DNA of 64,000 bases, from assembly GCA_023436715.1 (NCBI GenBank), contig JAEZIJ010000187.1, positions 10,156 to 74,155 of the forward strand, in the 5' to 3' direction. Under the pieces are notes generated by a model. The model saw only the letters and a program-made list of their open reading frames with translations, was not told the DNA's origin and made no database searches. Below, piece after piece: positions 50,629 to 60,021 of the stretch. The position numbers and the translations under genes were made by a program. How positions within the stretch are numbered: position 1 is the stretch's first letter; each line of letters opens with the position of its first letter. This DNA is from Acidobacteriota bacterium (GTDB lineage: Bacteria > Acidobacteriota > Terriglobia > Bryobacterales > Bryobacteraceae).

Positions 50629-52527
50629 ATGTCCGACTGCCAGAACTGCGCGCTTTCCGGCGCACTTCACGCGTCTTCCCCAACCAACGGCCACATAGCG
50701 CACACCATCGCTCTAGTCGGCCCGCCCAATTCCGGAAAATCGACTCTGTTTAACCGCCTGACCGGCCTCCACCAGAAAGTAGCCAACTACCCCGGCGTGA
50801 CAGTGGAGAAACACGTCGGCCGCGCCCGCCTGGAAGACGGCAGCGAAATCACCCTGGTGGACCTCCCGGGCATATACAGCCTCTCGCCGCGCTCGGAGGA
50901 CGAGCAGGTTGCGCGCGACGTTCTCACCGGCAACATGCCGGACTTCCCCCGCCCCGACGGCGTCCTGCTCATTCTCGATTCCACCAACCTCGGCCGCCAC
51001 CTCATGCTGGCCGCCCCGATCCTTGCTCTCGGCCTGCCCACCATGATCGTGCTGAACATGGCCGACGACCTCAGGAATCGCGGCGGAGAGGTGGACACCG
51101 AGGCGCTCTCAAAGCAACTCGGCGCGCCCGTCATCCTGGCCAGCGCGATGAAGGATGAAGGCCTCGACCCCGTCTGGCGCTTCCTCGCCGAACGCGGAGC
51201 GGCGCCCTCGCCCGTGGCCTTGCCCGCGCTTCATGATATCCCCAAGTGTCGCGCCTGGGCCGCGGCCATGGGGCGACATGCGTCTTACCAGCCGCCCGCG
51301 CCGCCTCTCTGGACACGCAAGCTCGACTCCGTTTTCCTGCACCCGCTATGGGGTCCGCTCATCTTCGGCCTCATCGTTGTAACCGTGTTCCAGGCGATGT
51401 TTTCCTGGGCGCGCCCGATGATGGACGGCGTGCAGTGGCTGGTGACCTGGTCCGGCGCGCAGATCGGGACGCTGTTGCCGGCATCACCGTTCCGCTCGCT
51501 GCTGATCGAGGGCGTGTGGACGGGCGTCGGTTCCGTGCTCGTATTCCTGCCCCAGATTCTACTGCTGTTCCTGTTCATAGGGATTCTGGAGGATTCGGGC
51601 TATCTCGCGCGTGCGGCGCTCATCGCGGACCGCACCATGGCCCGCGTGGGCTTGCAGGGAAAGTCGTTCATCCCGCTGCTTTCCTCCTACGCCTGCGCCG
51701 TCCCGGGCATTCTCGCGACGCGCACCATCGAAAACAAGCGCGACCGCATCGCGACTATCCTCATCGCGCCGCTGATGACGTGCTCGGCGCGGCTCCCCGT
51801 TTATACGCTGATCATCGCGGCATTCCTTCCCGAACGACCGCTGCTCGGACCGCTGCTCGGTACCCGCGCCGCCGCCATGCTCGGCCTGTACCTGCTCGGC
51901 TTCGCCGCCGCATTCACCACTGCGCGCGTGCTGAAATCGTCGATCCTCAAGAGCGAACGCGCGCCGTTCGTTCTCGAGATGCCGCCGTATCGCCGGCCCA
52001 CGCTGCGTTCGCTCGGGCTGCGCCTGCTCGACCGCTCGAAGATCTTCCTCCGGCGCGCCGGTACCGTTATCCTGGCAGTCGCGATCGTCCTCTGGATTCT
52101 CGCCCACCTTCCCCTGACCGGGGGCGCGGCGCCCGCGATCGAGCACAGCATCGCCGGAACCCTCGGGCACGTTGTGGAACCCGTCATTCGCCCGCTCGGC
52201 TTCAACTGGAAAATCGGGATCGGGCTGATCACGTCGCTGGCGGCGCGCGAGGTGATCGTCGGAACTCTCGGAACTATCTACGGCATGGATTCCGACGCTC
52301 ACTCGCTCGGCCTTCAGCAGGCGCTACACAATGATCTGACTCCCGCCGGGGCCGTCGCGCTTCTCGTTTTCTTCGCCTTCGCCATGCAGTGCATGTCCAC
52401 GATAGCCGTGGTGCGACGCGAGACAGGCGGGTGGAAATGGCCGCTGATCCAGTTCGCCTACATGGGCATCCTGGCCTGGTGCGGAGCCTTCCTGGCGAAC
52501 CGGATCGTCAGCGCTTTCCTCGCCTAG
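50629..52527 (+). CDS. feoB: ferrous iron transporter FeoB
   Basis: A 632-residue GTPase-coupled Fe(II) importer. The G domain has G1 GPPNSGKSTLFNRLTG, G3 VDLPGIYSLSPRSEDE and G4 NMAD. The membrane part carries the Gate motifs with SYACAVPGILATRTIENKRD and LIAPLMTCSARLPVYTLIIA, including the conserved Cys residues, and AMQCMSTIAVVRRETGGWKW near the end. It is shorter than E. coli FeoB (773) but typical of this group. The N-terminus has CQNCALS, an extra cysteine pair. No feoC follows. Confidence 0.94.
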   Translation: MSDCQNCALSGALHASSPTNGHIAHTIALVGPPNSGKSTLFNRLTGLHQKVANYPGVTVEKHVGRARLEDGSEITLVDLPGIYSLSPRSEDEQVARDVLTGNMPDFPRPDGVLLILDSTNLGRHLMLAAPILALGLPTMIVLNMADDLRNRGGEVDTEALSKQLGAPVILASAMKDEGLDPVWRFLAERGAAPSPVALPALHDIPKCRAWAAAMGRHASYQPPAPPLWTRKLDSVFLHPLWGPLIFGLIVVTVFQAMFSWARPMMDGVQWLVTWSGAQIGTLLPASPFRSLLIEGVWTGVGSVLVFLPQILLLFLFIGILEDSGYLARAALIADRTMARVGLQGKSFIPLLSSYACAVPGILATRTIENKRDRIATILIAPLMTCSARLPVYTLIIAAFLPERPLLGPLLGTRAAAMLGLYLLGFAAAFTTARVLKSSILKSERAPFVLEMPPYRRPTLRSLGLRLLDRSKIFLRRAGTVILAVAIVLWILAHLPLTGGAAPAIEHSIAGTLGHVVEPVIRPLGFNWKIGIGLITSLAAREVIVGTLGTIYGMDSDAHSLGLQQALHNDLTPAGAVALLVFFAFAMQCMSTIAVVRRETGGWKWPLIQFAYMGILAWCGAFLANRIVSAFLA

Positions 52528-52534
52528 TGTTAGC

Positions 52535-53494
52535 ATGAAAGATCATCGGACCCCTATGCGGAACGTTGTCATTATAGGATCTGGCTGCGCGGGCAACACC
52601 GCCGCCATCTATTCGGCGCGAGCCAATCTGAAGCCACTTGTCGTGTCAGGGCACCATCCCGGAGGCCAGCTCTCCATCACCTCGCTCGTCGAGAACTACC
52701 CCGGTTTTCCCGAGGGCATCGACGGCCCGGTGCTGGTCGAGAACATGAAGAAGCAGGCCCAGAGTTTCGGCGCCGAATTCGTACACGGCGCGGTTGACGA
52801 GGTTGACTTTTCGCGCCGCCCGTTCCGCCTCAACGTTGAAGGCGAGTGGATCGAAGCACGCACGGTAATCATCGCGTCCGGAGCCTCCGCGCGCTGGCTG
52901 GGACTGCCGTCGGAACAGAAGCTCATCGGCCGCGGCGTCAGCTCCTGCGCGACCTGCGACGGCTTCTTCTTCCGCGGCAAGAAGATCATGGTGGTCGGCG
53001 GTGGAGACTCCGCCATGGAGGAAGCGAATTTCCTAACGCGCTTCGGCGAACAGGTCACCATCGTCCATCGCCGCGACGAGTTCCGCGCTTCGAAGATCAT
53101 GCTGGAGCGCGCGCTCAGGAACCCGAAGATCAAGTGGCTCACCAACGTCGTGATTGACGAGGTGCTGGACGTCAAAAAGGAGACGGTGACGGGCGTGGTC
53201 GTGCGCGACGTTAAAACGGGCAAGCGGCGCGAAGAGCCGGTGGACGGCCTCTTCCTCGCCATCGGGCACGTGCCGAACACCACTGTCTTCAAGGGCAAGA
53301 TCGATCTCGACGCCGACGGCTACCTCATCTCGAAAGGCGGCGCGCGCACGAGCGTCCCCGGAGTCTTCCACGCCGGCGACGTCCAGGACCGCGTCTACCG
53401 CCAGGCCATCACCGCCGCCGCCGCGGGCTGCAAAGCCGCCATCGAAGTAGAGCGCTGCCTGGAAGAAGAAGACTTCGCCGCCGCCCAGGGGTAA
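52535..53494 (+). CDS. trxB: thioredoxin-disulfide reductase
   Basis: A 319-residue low-molecular-weight thioredoxin reductase. The FAD motif GSGCAGNTAAIYSARANLKP, the redox-active CATCDGFFFRGKKIM (CxxC), the NADPH fold VVGGGDSAMEEANFLTRFGE, the HRRDEFRAS segment and the C-terminal GVFHAGDVQDRVYRQAITAA are all in order. It reduces thioredoxin with NADPH. The ATG at 52535 is used; the ATG at 52556 (MRNVVIIG) is a possible true start. It follows feoB by 7 bases. Confidence 0.94.
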   Translation: MKDHRTPMRNVVIIGSGCAGNTAAIYSARANLKPLVVSGHHPGGQLSITSLVENYPGFPEGIDGPVLVENMKKQAQSFGAEFVHGAVDEVDFSRRPFRLNVEGEWIEARTVIIASGASARWLGLPSEQKLIGRGVSSCATCDGFFFRGKKIMVVGGGDSAMEEANFLTRFGEQVTIVHRRDEFRASKIMLERALRNPKIKWLTNVVIDEVLDVKKETVTGVVVRDVKTGKRREEPVDGLFLAIGHVPNTTVFKGKIDLDADGYLISKGGARTSVPGVFHAGDVQDRVYRQAITAAAAGCKAAIEVERCLEEEDFAAAQG

Positions 53495-53710
53495 TCTGCG
53501 GGCGCAGCCAAGAACATCGACGCGCGTGGGTCGGAGCGATTAGCGAGTCATTCTACGATAGCGCGAATTCACATCCGCTGATGGCGTTACGAAGAGGCGC
53601 TGGCCTCATTCTCCGCGAACGCCACTTTTCGCCCGCTTCCGTTGATGCGCTTGCCAATACCGCTCGTGACAGGAGTCCCACCCAGTGGGGTACAGTTGTT
53701 GAAGATTAGA

Positions 53711-54040
53711 ATGCCCCTGATAACCGTCCTATCTCTCTGCCCATTGACGCTGACATTTCTCACGTGGCATCTCGGAGCCAGGATTGATCCTCGCCTCACA
53801 CCTGTGAGACGGCTGCTGTTCAATTGTGGCCTCGGCTTGAGTATCCTCTGCTCTGTCGCAGTTCTTTGCTCATGGTTCCAGCCATTCCCGCTCGTTCCAG
53901 ATGGAAGGGGCGGCTACTCCGATTTCCGCAACCTCGCGCTTTCCGAAATCGCGCTTCTTGCCGCACTCGTGACCATCGGCCTCCCACCTTTGGAAGGAGC
54001 GTGGCAAGGCTTTCGTTACTGGCGAGTGGCATCCTCCTGA
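53711..54040 (+). CDS. possible small membrane protein
   Basis: A 109-residue frame beginning MPLITVLSLCPLTLTFLTWH with three hydrophobic segments (about 5-20, 33-52, 75-90) separated by charged loops. It has no recognisable family and a weak ribosome binding site. The surrounding region 53495-54197 has no other gene I can support. It may be a real small membrane protein or a chance frame. Confidence 0.4.
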   Translation: MPLITVLSLCPLTLTFLTWHLGARIDPRLTPVRRLLFNCGLGLSILCSVAVLCSWFQPFPLVPDGRGGYSDFRNLALSEIALLAALVTIGLPPLEGAWQGFRYWRVASS

Positions 54041-54197
54041 CGATTGGGGCGTGCGGTGCCCTCTTATCGAGAGGCTAAATCTGGTAAGGCAACTTTCCGA
54101 GAAGGGGACCTTCGATGAAGTGGCTGCACCGTGAAGGGTAGCTTGACGTCCTTTGTATTCGAGAACCTGAGTGTTAAAGGCGCGTGCGACGGACCTA

Positions 54198-55112
54198 TTA
54201 CCGCTTCAGTCTGGCGTGGTTTCGCACAGCGTCTACAACTTCGCGAATTGCTTCGGTCACCACATCGGCACGGTCCACCATCACCAAATGGCCGCTGTTA
54301 GCCGCCACTACGAGCTTGCTATCCAATGACAGCGCAAGCAGTTGCATGTGTAGTCGCTCGGTTGCGGATTGACTTGCTGCCACCAACGGTCTGTCGCCAA
54401 GTGGGACGCCTTCGTTCTGAGTCGCAGTCTTCACCTCGGCGCTACACTCGCTCACCATTTCCAGATTTCTTTCCATTACCTGCGCGATCCGCGGCTGAGC
54501 GTCCGCCCAGAGATGAAGCTGGTAATCATGCTCGGGCAGTTTTCGAAAGCCCGTACCGGGATCGGGTCTGATCCCAGCGGATGGGGGCAATCCGCGAGCA
54601 GACGGTGGTACGCCTTGCGGGCCGGTCATTCCTATGGGCACTGGTTGAGTTGCGTGATCCACGATCACCATACCAGCAACATCGTCGGCATATTTGGCCG
54701 CGTAGAGCCTGGAAACCAAAGCACCAAGCGAATGCCCGACGAGCACGTAAGGACCCAAGACATGGGCATGTCGCAGCGCCGAGTGTATCTCTCCGACTCT
54801 TAACGAGCACGTGTCCTTCGGACCCGAATCGCTCCACGCTGTGCCCGAGTGGTCGTAGGCACACACGCGAGTGAATTTCGCGACCTCCGGCTGAACCAGA
54901 CTCCAGTCAAATGAGTAACCCGCGCCTGTGATGATAACCGTGGGTCCCCCCGCGCCGATGCAGTAGAGGTGTACCCGATATCCTCCCACGTTCACCAATT
55001 CTCCAATAGGCTGCGGGGTGCCATTTGACGTCTGTGTTTGCCCGAGATTAAGCGAGCAAAATGCTAAAGCTGCGGCAAACAACCATTTAGAAAATCTCAT
55101 CGCCGGTATCAC
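54198..55112 (-). CDS. secreted alpha/beta-fold hydrolase
   Basis: A 304-residue alpha/beta hydrolase with a signal peptide (WLFAAALAFCSLNLGQTQ region). The nucleophile elbow is VLVGHSLGALVSRLYA, the acid is in GMVIVDHATQ and the histidine in AANSGHLVMVDRADVV, so the triad is complete. YDHSGTAWSDSGP is the usual oxyanion-side motif. The first Met or the Met at 55100 could be the start. It is a single gene with lower apparent GC than the housekeeping genes around it. The substrate is unknown. Confidence 0.8.
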   Translation of the reverse strand: MIPAMRFSKWLFAAALAFCSLNLGQTQTSNGTPQPIGELVNVGGYRVHLYCIGAGGPTVIITGAGYSFDWSLVQPEVAKFTRVCAYDHSGTAWSDSGPKDTCSLRVGEIHSALRHAHVLGPYVLVGHSLGALVSRLYAAKYADDVAGMVIVDHATQPVPIGMTGPQGVPPSARGLPPSAGIRPDPGTGFRKLPEHDYQLHLWADAQPRIAQVMERNLEMVSECSAEVKTATQNEGVPLGDRPLVAASQSATERLHMQLLALSLDSKLVVAANSGHLVMVDRADVVTEAIREVVDAVRNHARLKR

Positions 55113-55216
55113 CTCTGTGAGACTATCAGGAACTACGGCCTGCCGGGAGGTGAAACGCCGATTTCGGAAACAATTCGGTCACAAAGTCCCAGACCACGAT
55201 GCGCGCGCCTTAGAGG

Positions 55217-55585
55217 TTATCGGAATGGCAATCGACGTACGCGGATACTCTCGCGATCCGCGGAAACGGCGGCGCCTTCGGACAAAGCGTTCTCACACTG
55301 GAGGCACCCCGATTGGATCAAAGCAGCCTGCCCTCGCGCGTCCAGGCCCTGAACGCGCAGCAGCACCACCGAAGGGCGGCCGTTCCCGGCTAGTGCCAGG
55401 TGCACGTGAAAATCGTGGTCCAGCGTCACGCAGATTCGTTCGTCGTCCCTGGCTCTATTCAGAATCTGGATATCATCGGCCTGCTCCATCCGGATCTCGG
55501 AGACATGAACCGCGTCTATCCCGTACCCACGCAGGATCTCAGCCGCATACGGAGCAAGCCCTTGATCCAGCAGAAGGCGATTCAT
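55217..55585 (-). CDS. DUF5615 PIN-like toxin
   Basis: A 122-residue PIN-like protein. LLLDQGLAPYAAEILRGYGI, HVSEIRMEQADDIQILNRA and CVTLDHDFHVHLALAGNGRP give the acidic residues that form a PIN-type nuclease site. It overlaps the upstream DUF433 gene by 4 bases. DUF433-DUF5615 pairs behave as VapBC-like toxin-antitoxin modules, so this is probably the toxin and is presumed to be an RNase. Confidence 0.8.
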   Translation of the reverse strand: MNRLLLDQGLAPYAAEILRGYGIDAVHVSEIRMEQADDIQILNRARDDERICVTLDHDFHVHLALAGNGRPSVVLLRVQGLDARGQAALIQSGCLQCENALSEGAAVSADRESIRVRRLPFR

Positions 55586-55824
55586 GCGACGCGATCTATA
55601 CTCAGGCGCTCGTCATCGACAGTCGCCGCCGCGTACCGCAAAGCCTGCTCGATGTCCTCCGATTCGAGAAAAGGATATTCGGCAGACAGCGCAGCCCGAT
55701 CACCATACGTAGCCAGCAATTCGAGGACACGGCGCACGGTGATGCGCATCCCCCGGATGCACGGTTTTCCGCCGCATTTCCCAGGCTCGACCGTAATCCG
55801 ATCAGAAGACTCTACCGTCGCCAT
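55582..55824 (-). CDS. DUF433 antitoxin
   Basis: An 80-residue DUF433 protein with the signature ITVEPGKCGGKPCIRGMRIT, followed by a helix-turn-helix-like VRRVLELLATYGDRAALSAE and YPFLESEDIEQALRYAA. It is the antitoxin partner of the DUF5615 gene that follows with a 4-base overlap. Such pairs usually repress their own promoter. Confidence 0.82.
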   Translation of the reverse strand: MATVESSDRITVEPGKCGGKPCIRGMRITVRRVLELLATYGDRAALSAEYPFLESEDIEQALRYAAATVDDERLSIDRVA

Positions 55825-55878
55825 GTGCCAAGTTTAGAACATGGCGGCCCCGGCCGTAGTGGTTCACTTTGGCTTAGC

Positions 55879-57360
55879 ATGAGCAGAGGACAATTGATGC
55901 GGACCGGAATCCAGTGGTTGATCGCCATCACCCTCAGCGGATTGGTTGCTGCTGCGCCGAAGCTGGCCGTCAAACGATTGAATGGCAGCACGATTACGTC
56001 GAACGAAATTGACGAAACAGTATTGCGCCTGATGCGTGCGGCTGAAGTTACCGGTGCCGGTGTCACCCTACTCAATAACGGAAGGGCCGCCTATTCGAAG
56101 GCGTACGGACTGCGTGACGTCGAGAAGCAACTGCCTTTAACGGAGGATTCCGTAATGGCTGGCGCATCTTTGAGCAAGGTGGCATTTACCTATCTCGTGA
56201 TGCAACTCATTGCGGATAAAACTCTCGACCTCGACAGGCCGGTACAACAATACTTGCCCAAGCCGCTTCCGGACTATGAGGGATATCGGGATCTGGTTGA
56301 CGACCCTCGATACCAGAGAATCACCGCACGGATGCTGCTGAGCCACACCAGCGGCTTTCCGAACATCCGTTGGCTCAATCGCGACCGCAAGCTGAATATC
56401 AACTTCGAGCCGGGGTCAAGGTACGCCTACTCGGGCGAGGGAATTCAACTCCTGCAGTTCGTAGTCGAGACGATCACCGCCAAGCCATTGAAAGACCTGA
56501 TGCAAGTCCGCGTGTTTCGCCCCCTCGGCATGTCGCGTACCAGCATGGTTTCCGAGCAACAGTTCGAAGACAACTACGCGAACGGTTACGACGAATGGGG
56601 ACGCTCCCTCGGGCCGCAGCGACGAAAGACCGCTGCGGCCGCGGGTTCCATGCAGACCACTCTGCGTGACTTCACGCGATTCATCCAGGCGATCATGGCC
56701 GGCGACGGATTGCCCAAGTCTACGCGGGAGTCGATGCTGCGTCCGCAAATCCAGATTTTTTCCAAGCAGCAGTTTCCGACACTGGATACTTCAACAACCG
56801 AAGAGAATAAGGGCATTCGCTTGAGCTACGGGCTCGGGTGGGGCCTATTTTGGAGTCCGTACGGCAAAGCCTATTTCAAAGAGGGGCATGACGAAGGCTT
56901 CCGAAACTACACGGTGGTGTTCGACAAACCGAAAGATGGCATCCTCCTCATGACCAACAGCTCCAACGGTGAAGGCATCTTCAAGGACCTTCTCGAATCT
57001 TTGCTCGGGAACACCTTTACGCCGATCGCCTGGGAGGGGTTCACGCCTTATAACGAATTGCCGCCCCGTAAACCCTTGCCTAAGCACAATGAGATTGACC
57101 TCGATCCGAAGCTGCTTGATCGGCTGGTTGGACGGTACGGTCTTCCGAACGTGGTCTTGAAGGTTACGCGGCAGGACCGGCATTTGCTTCTCCAGGAGAA
57201 TGATGAAGCACCTGGTGCGCTGTTTCCCGAAGCGGAACTTCGTTTCTTCAGCAAGACCTCAGACGATGTCGTCACCTTTGAGATTGACGGCAACGGCAAG
57301 GTCACCCGATTGGTGATCCACACGGGGGGTCGAAGCATCCCTGTCAACCGGATCGACTGA
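55879..57360 (+). CDS. serine hydrolase of the beta-lactamase/penicillin-binding-protein family
   Basis: A 493-residue beta-lactamase-related serine hydrolase. The SxxK motif is seen in AGASLSKVAFTYLVM and the second motif is YSG (RYAYSGEGIQLL) in place of YxN. MLLSHTSGFPNIRW, FRPLGMSRTSMV and KEGHDEGFRNY are typical of this family. An N-terminal hydrophobic segment follows the ATG at 55897 (MRTGIQWLIAITLSGLVAAA), the likely start of a signal peptide. The C-terminal part is a small extra domain. Possible roles are esterase or D-aminopeptidase-like; no antibiotic resistance should be assumed. Confidence 0.85.
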   Translation: MSRGQLMRTGIQWLIAITLSGLVAAAPKLAVKRLNGSTITSNEIDETVLRLMRAAEVTGAGVTLLNNGRAAYSKAYGLRDVEKQLPLTEDSVMAGASLSKVAFTYLVMQLIADKTLDLDRPVQQYLPKPLPDYEGYRDLVDDPRYQRITARMLLSHTSGFPNIRWLNRDRKLNINFEPGSRYAYSGEGIQLLQFVVETITAKPLKDLMQVRVFRPLGMSRTSMVSEQQFEDNYANGYDEWGRSLGPQRRKTAAAAGSMQTTLRDFTRFIQAIMAGDGLPKSTRESMLRPQIQIFSKQQFPTLDTSTTEENKGIRLSYGLGWGLFWSPYGKAYFKEGHDEGFRNYTVVFDKPKDGILLMTNSSNGEGIFKDLLESLLGNTFTPIAWEGFTPYNELPPRKPLPKHNEIDLDPKLLDRLVGRYGLPNVVLKVTRQDRHLLLQENDEAPGALFPEAELRFFSKTSDDVVTFEIDGNGKVTRLVIHTGGRSIPVNRID

Positions 57361-57374
57361 CGGCCACAACATCA

Positions 57375-57674
57375 TCACCGCGCCGTAGATCCCTGCGACA
57401 CCGCTTCGCGGCGGCCGTAGCGGTTCAGAATGGACGCGCAGGTTTGCAGCAAACCGGCCATCGCGATCCAAACCTGCCAATGAGAAAACAGGCCGCGCGA
57501 AATAGCGAATTCACCCGTCAAGCTCAGGTCCGATCCCAGCCGCCATATCCCGAGCGCGAGCGCCATCAGTGCCGCGGGCGTTAACAACGACGCCACGACA
57601 CACGCTAACTGGCGGGTGCGGGCCAGTCTTCGACCGAACGTTGGCCCCAACCGCAGGCGAATCCTAACTCTCAT
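57375..57674 (-). CDS. small membrane protein
   Basis: A 99-residue protein, strongly basic at the N-terminus, with two hydrophobic segments (about 22-42 and 67-83). WRLGSDLSLTGEFAISRGLF separates them. No function is known to me. It is transcribed opposite to the serine hydrolase gene that ends 15 bases away. Confidence 0.6.
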   Translation of the reverse strand: MRVRIRLRLGPTFGRRLARTRQLACVVASLLTPAALMALALGIWRLGSDLSLTGEFAISRGLFSHWQVWIAMAGLLQTCASILNRYGRREAVSQGSTAR

Positions 57675-57745
57675 CCACCTCCTGGCTCCGGTAAACCCCT
57701 TAGCGTTTCAATTTAGCACGAACTGCTGGCGTAAACTGGCGTTGA

Positions 57746-58441
57746 ATGCCTGTTACTCCCCATACCGAGAAGCACTTCACCGCCACGGAGGCGATCCGCG
57801 ACGTCGTCATCGGCATGTCCGACGGCCTCACGGTTCCGTTCGCGCTCGCCGCGGGGCTTTCGGGCGCGGTGGCCTCCACGAAACTCGTGGTCATCGCCGG
57901 CCTCGCCGAAATCGCGGCCGGATCCATCGCCATGGGACTCGGCGGCTTTCTCGCGGCCCGCACCGATTACGAACACTACAACGCCGAGAAGGACCGCGAG
58001 CGCCGCGAAATTCGCGAAATGCCAGACGAGGAGGAGCGTGAAGTCGCGACCGTGTTCCGGAACTACGGCCTGACGGACGAACAGGTCGCGCCGGTGGTGG
58101 CCGCCATACGGAGCGACCCGAACCGCTGGGTCGATTTCATGATGCGCTACGAACTGGGCCTGGAAGCGCCCGACCCCGGCCGCGCCCTCCGCAGCGCGCT
58201 CACCATCGCCTTCTCATACGTTGTGGGCGGGCTCATCCCTCTCTCCCCGTACATGGCGATGGACAACGTTCTGAGTGGGCTCTGGATGTCGGCGGTGGTC
58301 ACGCTCATCGCCCTGTTCGTGTTCGGCTACGTCAAGGGCCGGCTCACAGGCATTCACCCGCTCCGCGGCGGCGTGCAAACCGTCCTCATCGGCGGCATCG
58401 CGGCCGGCGCAGCGTTCGGCATCGCGCGCTGGATTTCCTGA
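57746..58441 (+). CDS. VIT1/CCC1-family Fe/Mn transporter
   Basis: A 231-residue membrane protein of the VIT1/CCC1 family. IRDVVIGMSDGLTVPFALAA and GLAEIAAGSIAMGLGGFLAA are the first two metal-translocating helices, the central EKDRERREIREMPDEEEREV is the cytosolic metal-binding hairpin, and SYVVGGLIPLSPYM follows. The family moves Fe(II) or Mn(II) out of the cytoplasm in exchange for protons, so it may balance iron uptake by FeoAB. Length is normal. Confidence 0.9.
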   Translation: MPVTPHTEKHFTATEAIRDVVIGMSDGLTVPFALAAGLSGAVASTKLVVIAGLAEIAAGSIAMGLGGFLAARTDYEHYNAEKDRERREIREMPDEEEREVATVFRNYGLTDEQVAPVVAAIRSDPNRWVDFMMRYELGLEAPDPGRALRSALTIAFSYVVGGLIPLSPYMAMDNVLSGLWMSAVVTLIALFVFGYVKGRLTGIHPLRGGVQTVLIGGIAAGAAFGIARWIS

Positions 58442-58448
58442 CGCCCCG

Positions 58449-59402
58449 CTACTCCACCACCGCTTCGATCGTGCGCGGCGCGTTGCCTTCGAAGCGATTG
58501 TTTACAAAAATGAACGCCGCGCGGCGGTTTTCACGGGAGTAGTCGATCAGGTCGCGGATGGCCTGCCGGCCCTCCGGATTCGGGTCGCGGATCTCCTCAT
58601 AGGGCGAGAAACGCTGCACGGCTTCCTCATACGCGCGCCCGCGGCGGAGAAGCGCGCGGCAGACGCTGTAATCGGCGGTGTACGCCTCCGGGAGGCGCAC
58701 CTGAACGCCGAGCTCGGGCATGCGCGTCCACGCATTGAAGACGTGCGCCACGCCGTGCGCGGTCAGGCAGTGAAAGTAGTCTGGTCCCAGGTATTCCGGG
58801 TTGCGTATCTCCACCGAGTAGCGGAACTGCCGCGGGAGGAGCGCGAGAAAGCGGTCAAGGTCACGGACGAACTCGCGCACGTGCGAGTAGGCGGCGCGCG
58901 GAAATGTGCCGAATTCCAGAATCAGCACAGCGACCCGAGCGGCGTAAGGGCCAAGCGGCGCCAGGAACGCGTCCTGGAGCAGCGCGGCGTCGAGAAACGA
59001 CGTGTTCACAAGGCCGCCCTGCGCGCCGTAGCGCGGGTGCGATGGAAACACTTTCGCCGTGATTTGCTCCGGCACCTTGAAAGCGAATCGCAGCGATTCC
59101 GGCGCGGAGAGAAACAGCCGCCGCCAGTACGGCTCGCTGGGGAACTGGTAGAACGTGAAGTCGCCGCAAACCGCCGGAAACGTGCGCGCGTACTCTTCCA
59201 GGCACTCCGCCTCGAACCGCTTCTTTCCGAAGTTCCCGCGCGACAGGTAGCGCTCCCGGCTGTAGATCTGGCCCAGCCAGCCTTCGTATTTCCACGAACT
59301 CGTCCCGATCCAGATCCGCTCGGCGGCGAGCCGGCCGAGCGCCGCCGCGCGCTTTTCGCGGTCGAGCGGCGGGCGCGCATCGAAAAGGGGCGTGATCGAC
59401 AT
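58449..59402 (-). CDS. DUF72 family protein
   Basis: A 317-residue protein of the DUF72 (YecE-like) TIM-barrel family. WIGTSSWKYEGWLGQIYSRE, TFYQFPSEPYWRRLF, FAFKVPEQITAKVF, YSVEIRNPEYL and AFIFVNNRFEGNAP are in family order. The biochemical function of DUF72 is not established. The ATG at 59402 gives a normal length; the open frame upstream overlaps the antisense DinB gene. It converges with the VIT1-type gene. Confidence 0.85.
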   Translation of the reverse strand: MSITPLFDARPPLDREKRAAALGRLAAERIWIGTSSWKYEGWLGQIYSRERYLSRGNFGKKRFEAECLEEYARTFPAVCGDFTFYQFPSEPYWRRLFLSAPESLRFAFKVPEQITAKVFPSHPRYGAQGGLVNTSFLDAALLQDAFLAPLGPYAARVAVLILEFGTFPRAAYSHVREFVRDLDRFLALLPRQFRYSVEIRNPEYLGPDYFHCLTAHGVAHVFNAWTRMPELGVQVRLPEAYTADYSVCRALLRRGRAYEEAVQRFSPYEEIRDPNPEGRQAIRDLIDYSRENRRAAFIFVNNRFEGNAPRTIEAVVE

Positions 59403-59465
59403 CGGGCGATTCCCTGCGGCTATGATGGTAGCATCGCTGGTTTGTAGGCGCTTGCGAGGAGCTTC

Positions 59466-59948
59466 ATGAACGACGTCAGAGAACTGCTTGAGCGTTTCCG
59501 CCGCGGTGCGGAGTTGATCGCAACCGTCATGACCGGCGCGGCTGGCTCCGAACTGGATTTCGTCCCCGCGCCCGGAAAATGGTGCGTCCGGCAAATCATC
59601 GCGCACCTGGCCGATGCCGAGATCGTCGGGGCCGATCGCTTCCGCCGCGTCGTCGCGGAGGAGAATCCGACCCTGCTGAGCTACGATCAGGACGCCTGGG
59701 CCCGCAACCTGAACTACGCGCGCCGGAAGACCTCGGAATCGCTGGAGACCTTCCGCCGCCTCCGCGCCGAAAACTGGGAGCTTCTCAAGGAACTTCCCGA
59801 GGAAGCATTCCAGCGCAAGGCCACGCACAGCGAGCGCGGCCCCGTCACGCTGCTCGATCTCCTGAAGACGTATGCACAACACCCCGAAGCACACGCGCGG
59901 CAACTGCGCGAGGTTCGGGAGCAGTTCAAGGAATCGAAGCGGCCGTAG
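59466..59948 (+). CDS. DinB-family protein
   Basis: A 160-residue four-helix DinB-like protein. The metal ligands are likely His47 in CVRQIIAHLADAEIVGADR and the pair in TYAQHPEAHARQL near the C-terminus. Members include thiol-dependent transferases and DNA-damage-induced proteins. Start context is weak. It is a single gene on this strand and divergent from DUF72. Confidence 0.82.
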   Translation: MNDVRELLERFRRGAELIATVMTGAAGSELDFVPAPGKWCVRQIIAHLADAEIVGADRFRRVVAEENPTLLSYDQDAWARNLNYARRKTSESLETFRRLRAENWELLKELPEEAFQRKATHSERGPVTLLDLLKTYAQHPEAHARQLREVREQFKESKRP

Positions 59949-60021
59949 GGGCCGAGGCATGCCCGGCCCGCCACGCGCCCGCTTGCGTGCCCTTTTCCGG
60001 ATCTGAGACACTCGTTTGTTC

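Noticed and set aside
55018..55878. Long plus-strand frame extending the serine hydrolase upstream
   Set aside because: It lies antisense to the DUF433/DUF5615 pair, has no family similarity, and the hydrolase has a good ATG and signal-like sequence at 55879-55897.
55879..57360. Antibiotic-resistance beta-lactamase
   Set aside because: The protein belongs to the broad serine-hydrolase family with a YSG second motif; nothing shows beta-lactam hydrolysis.
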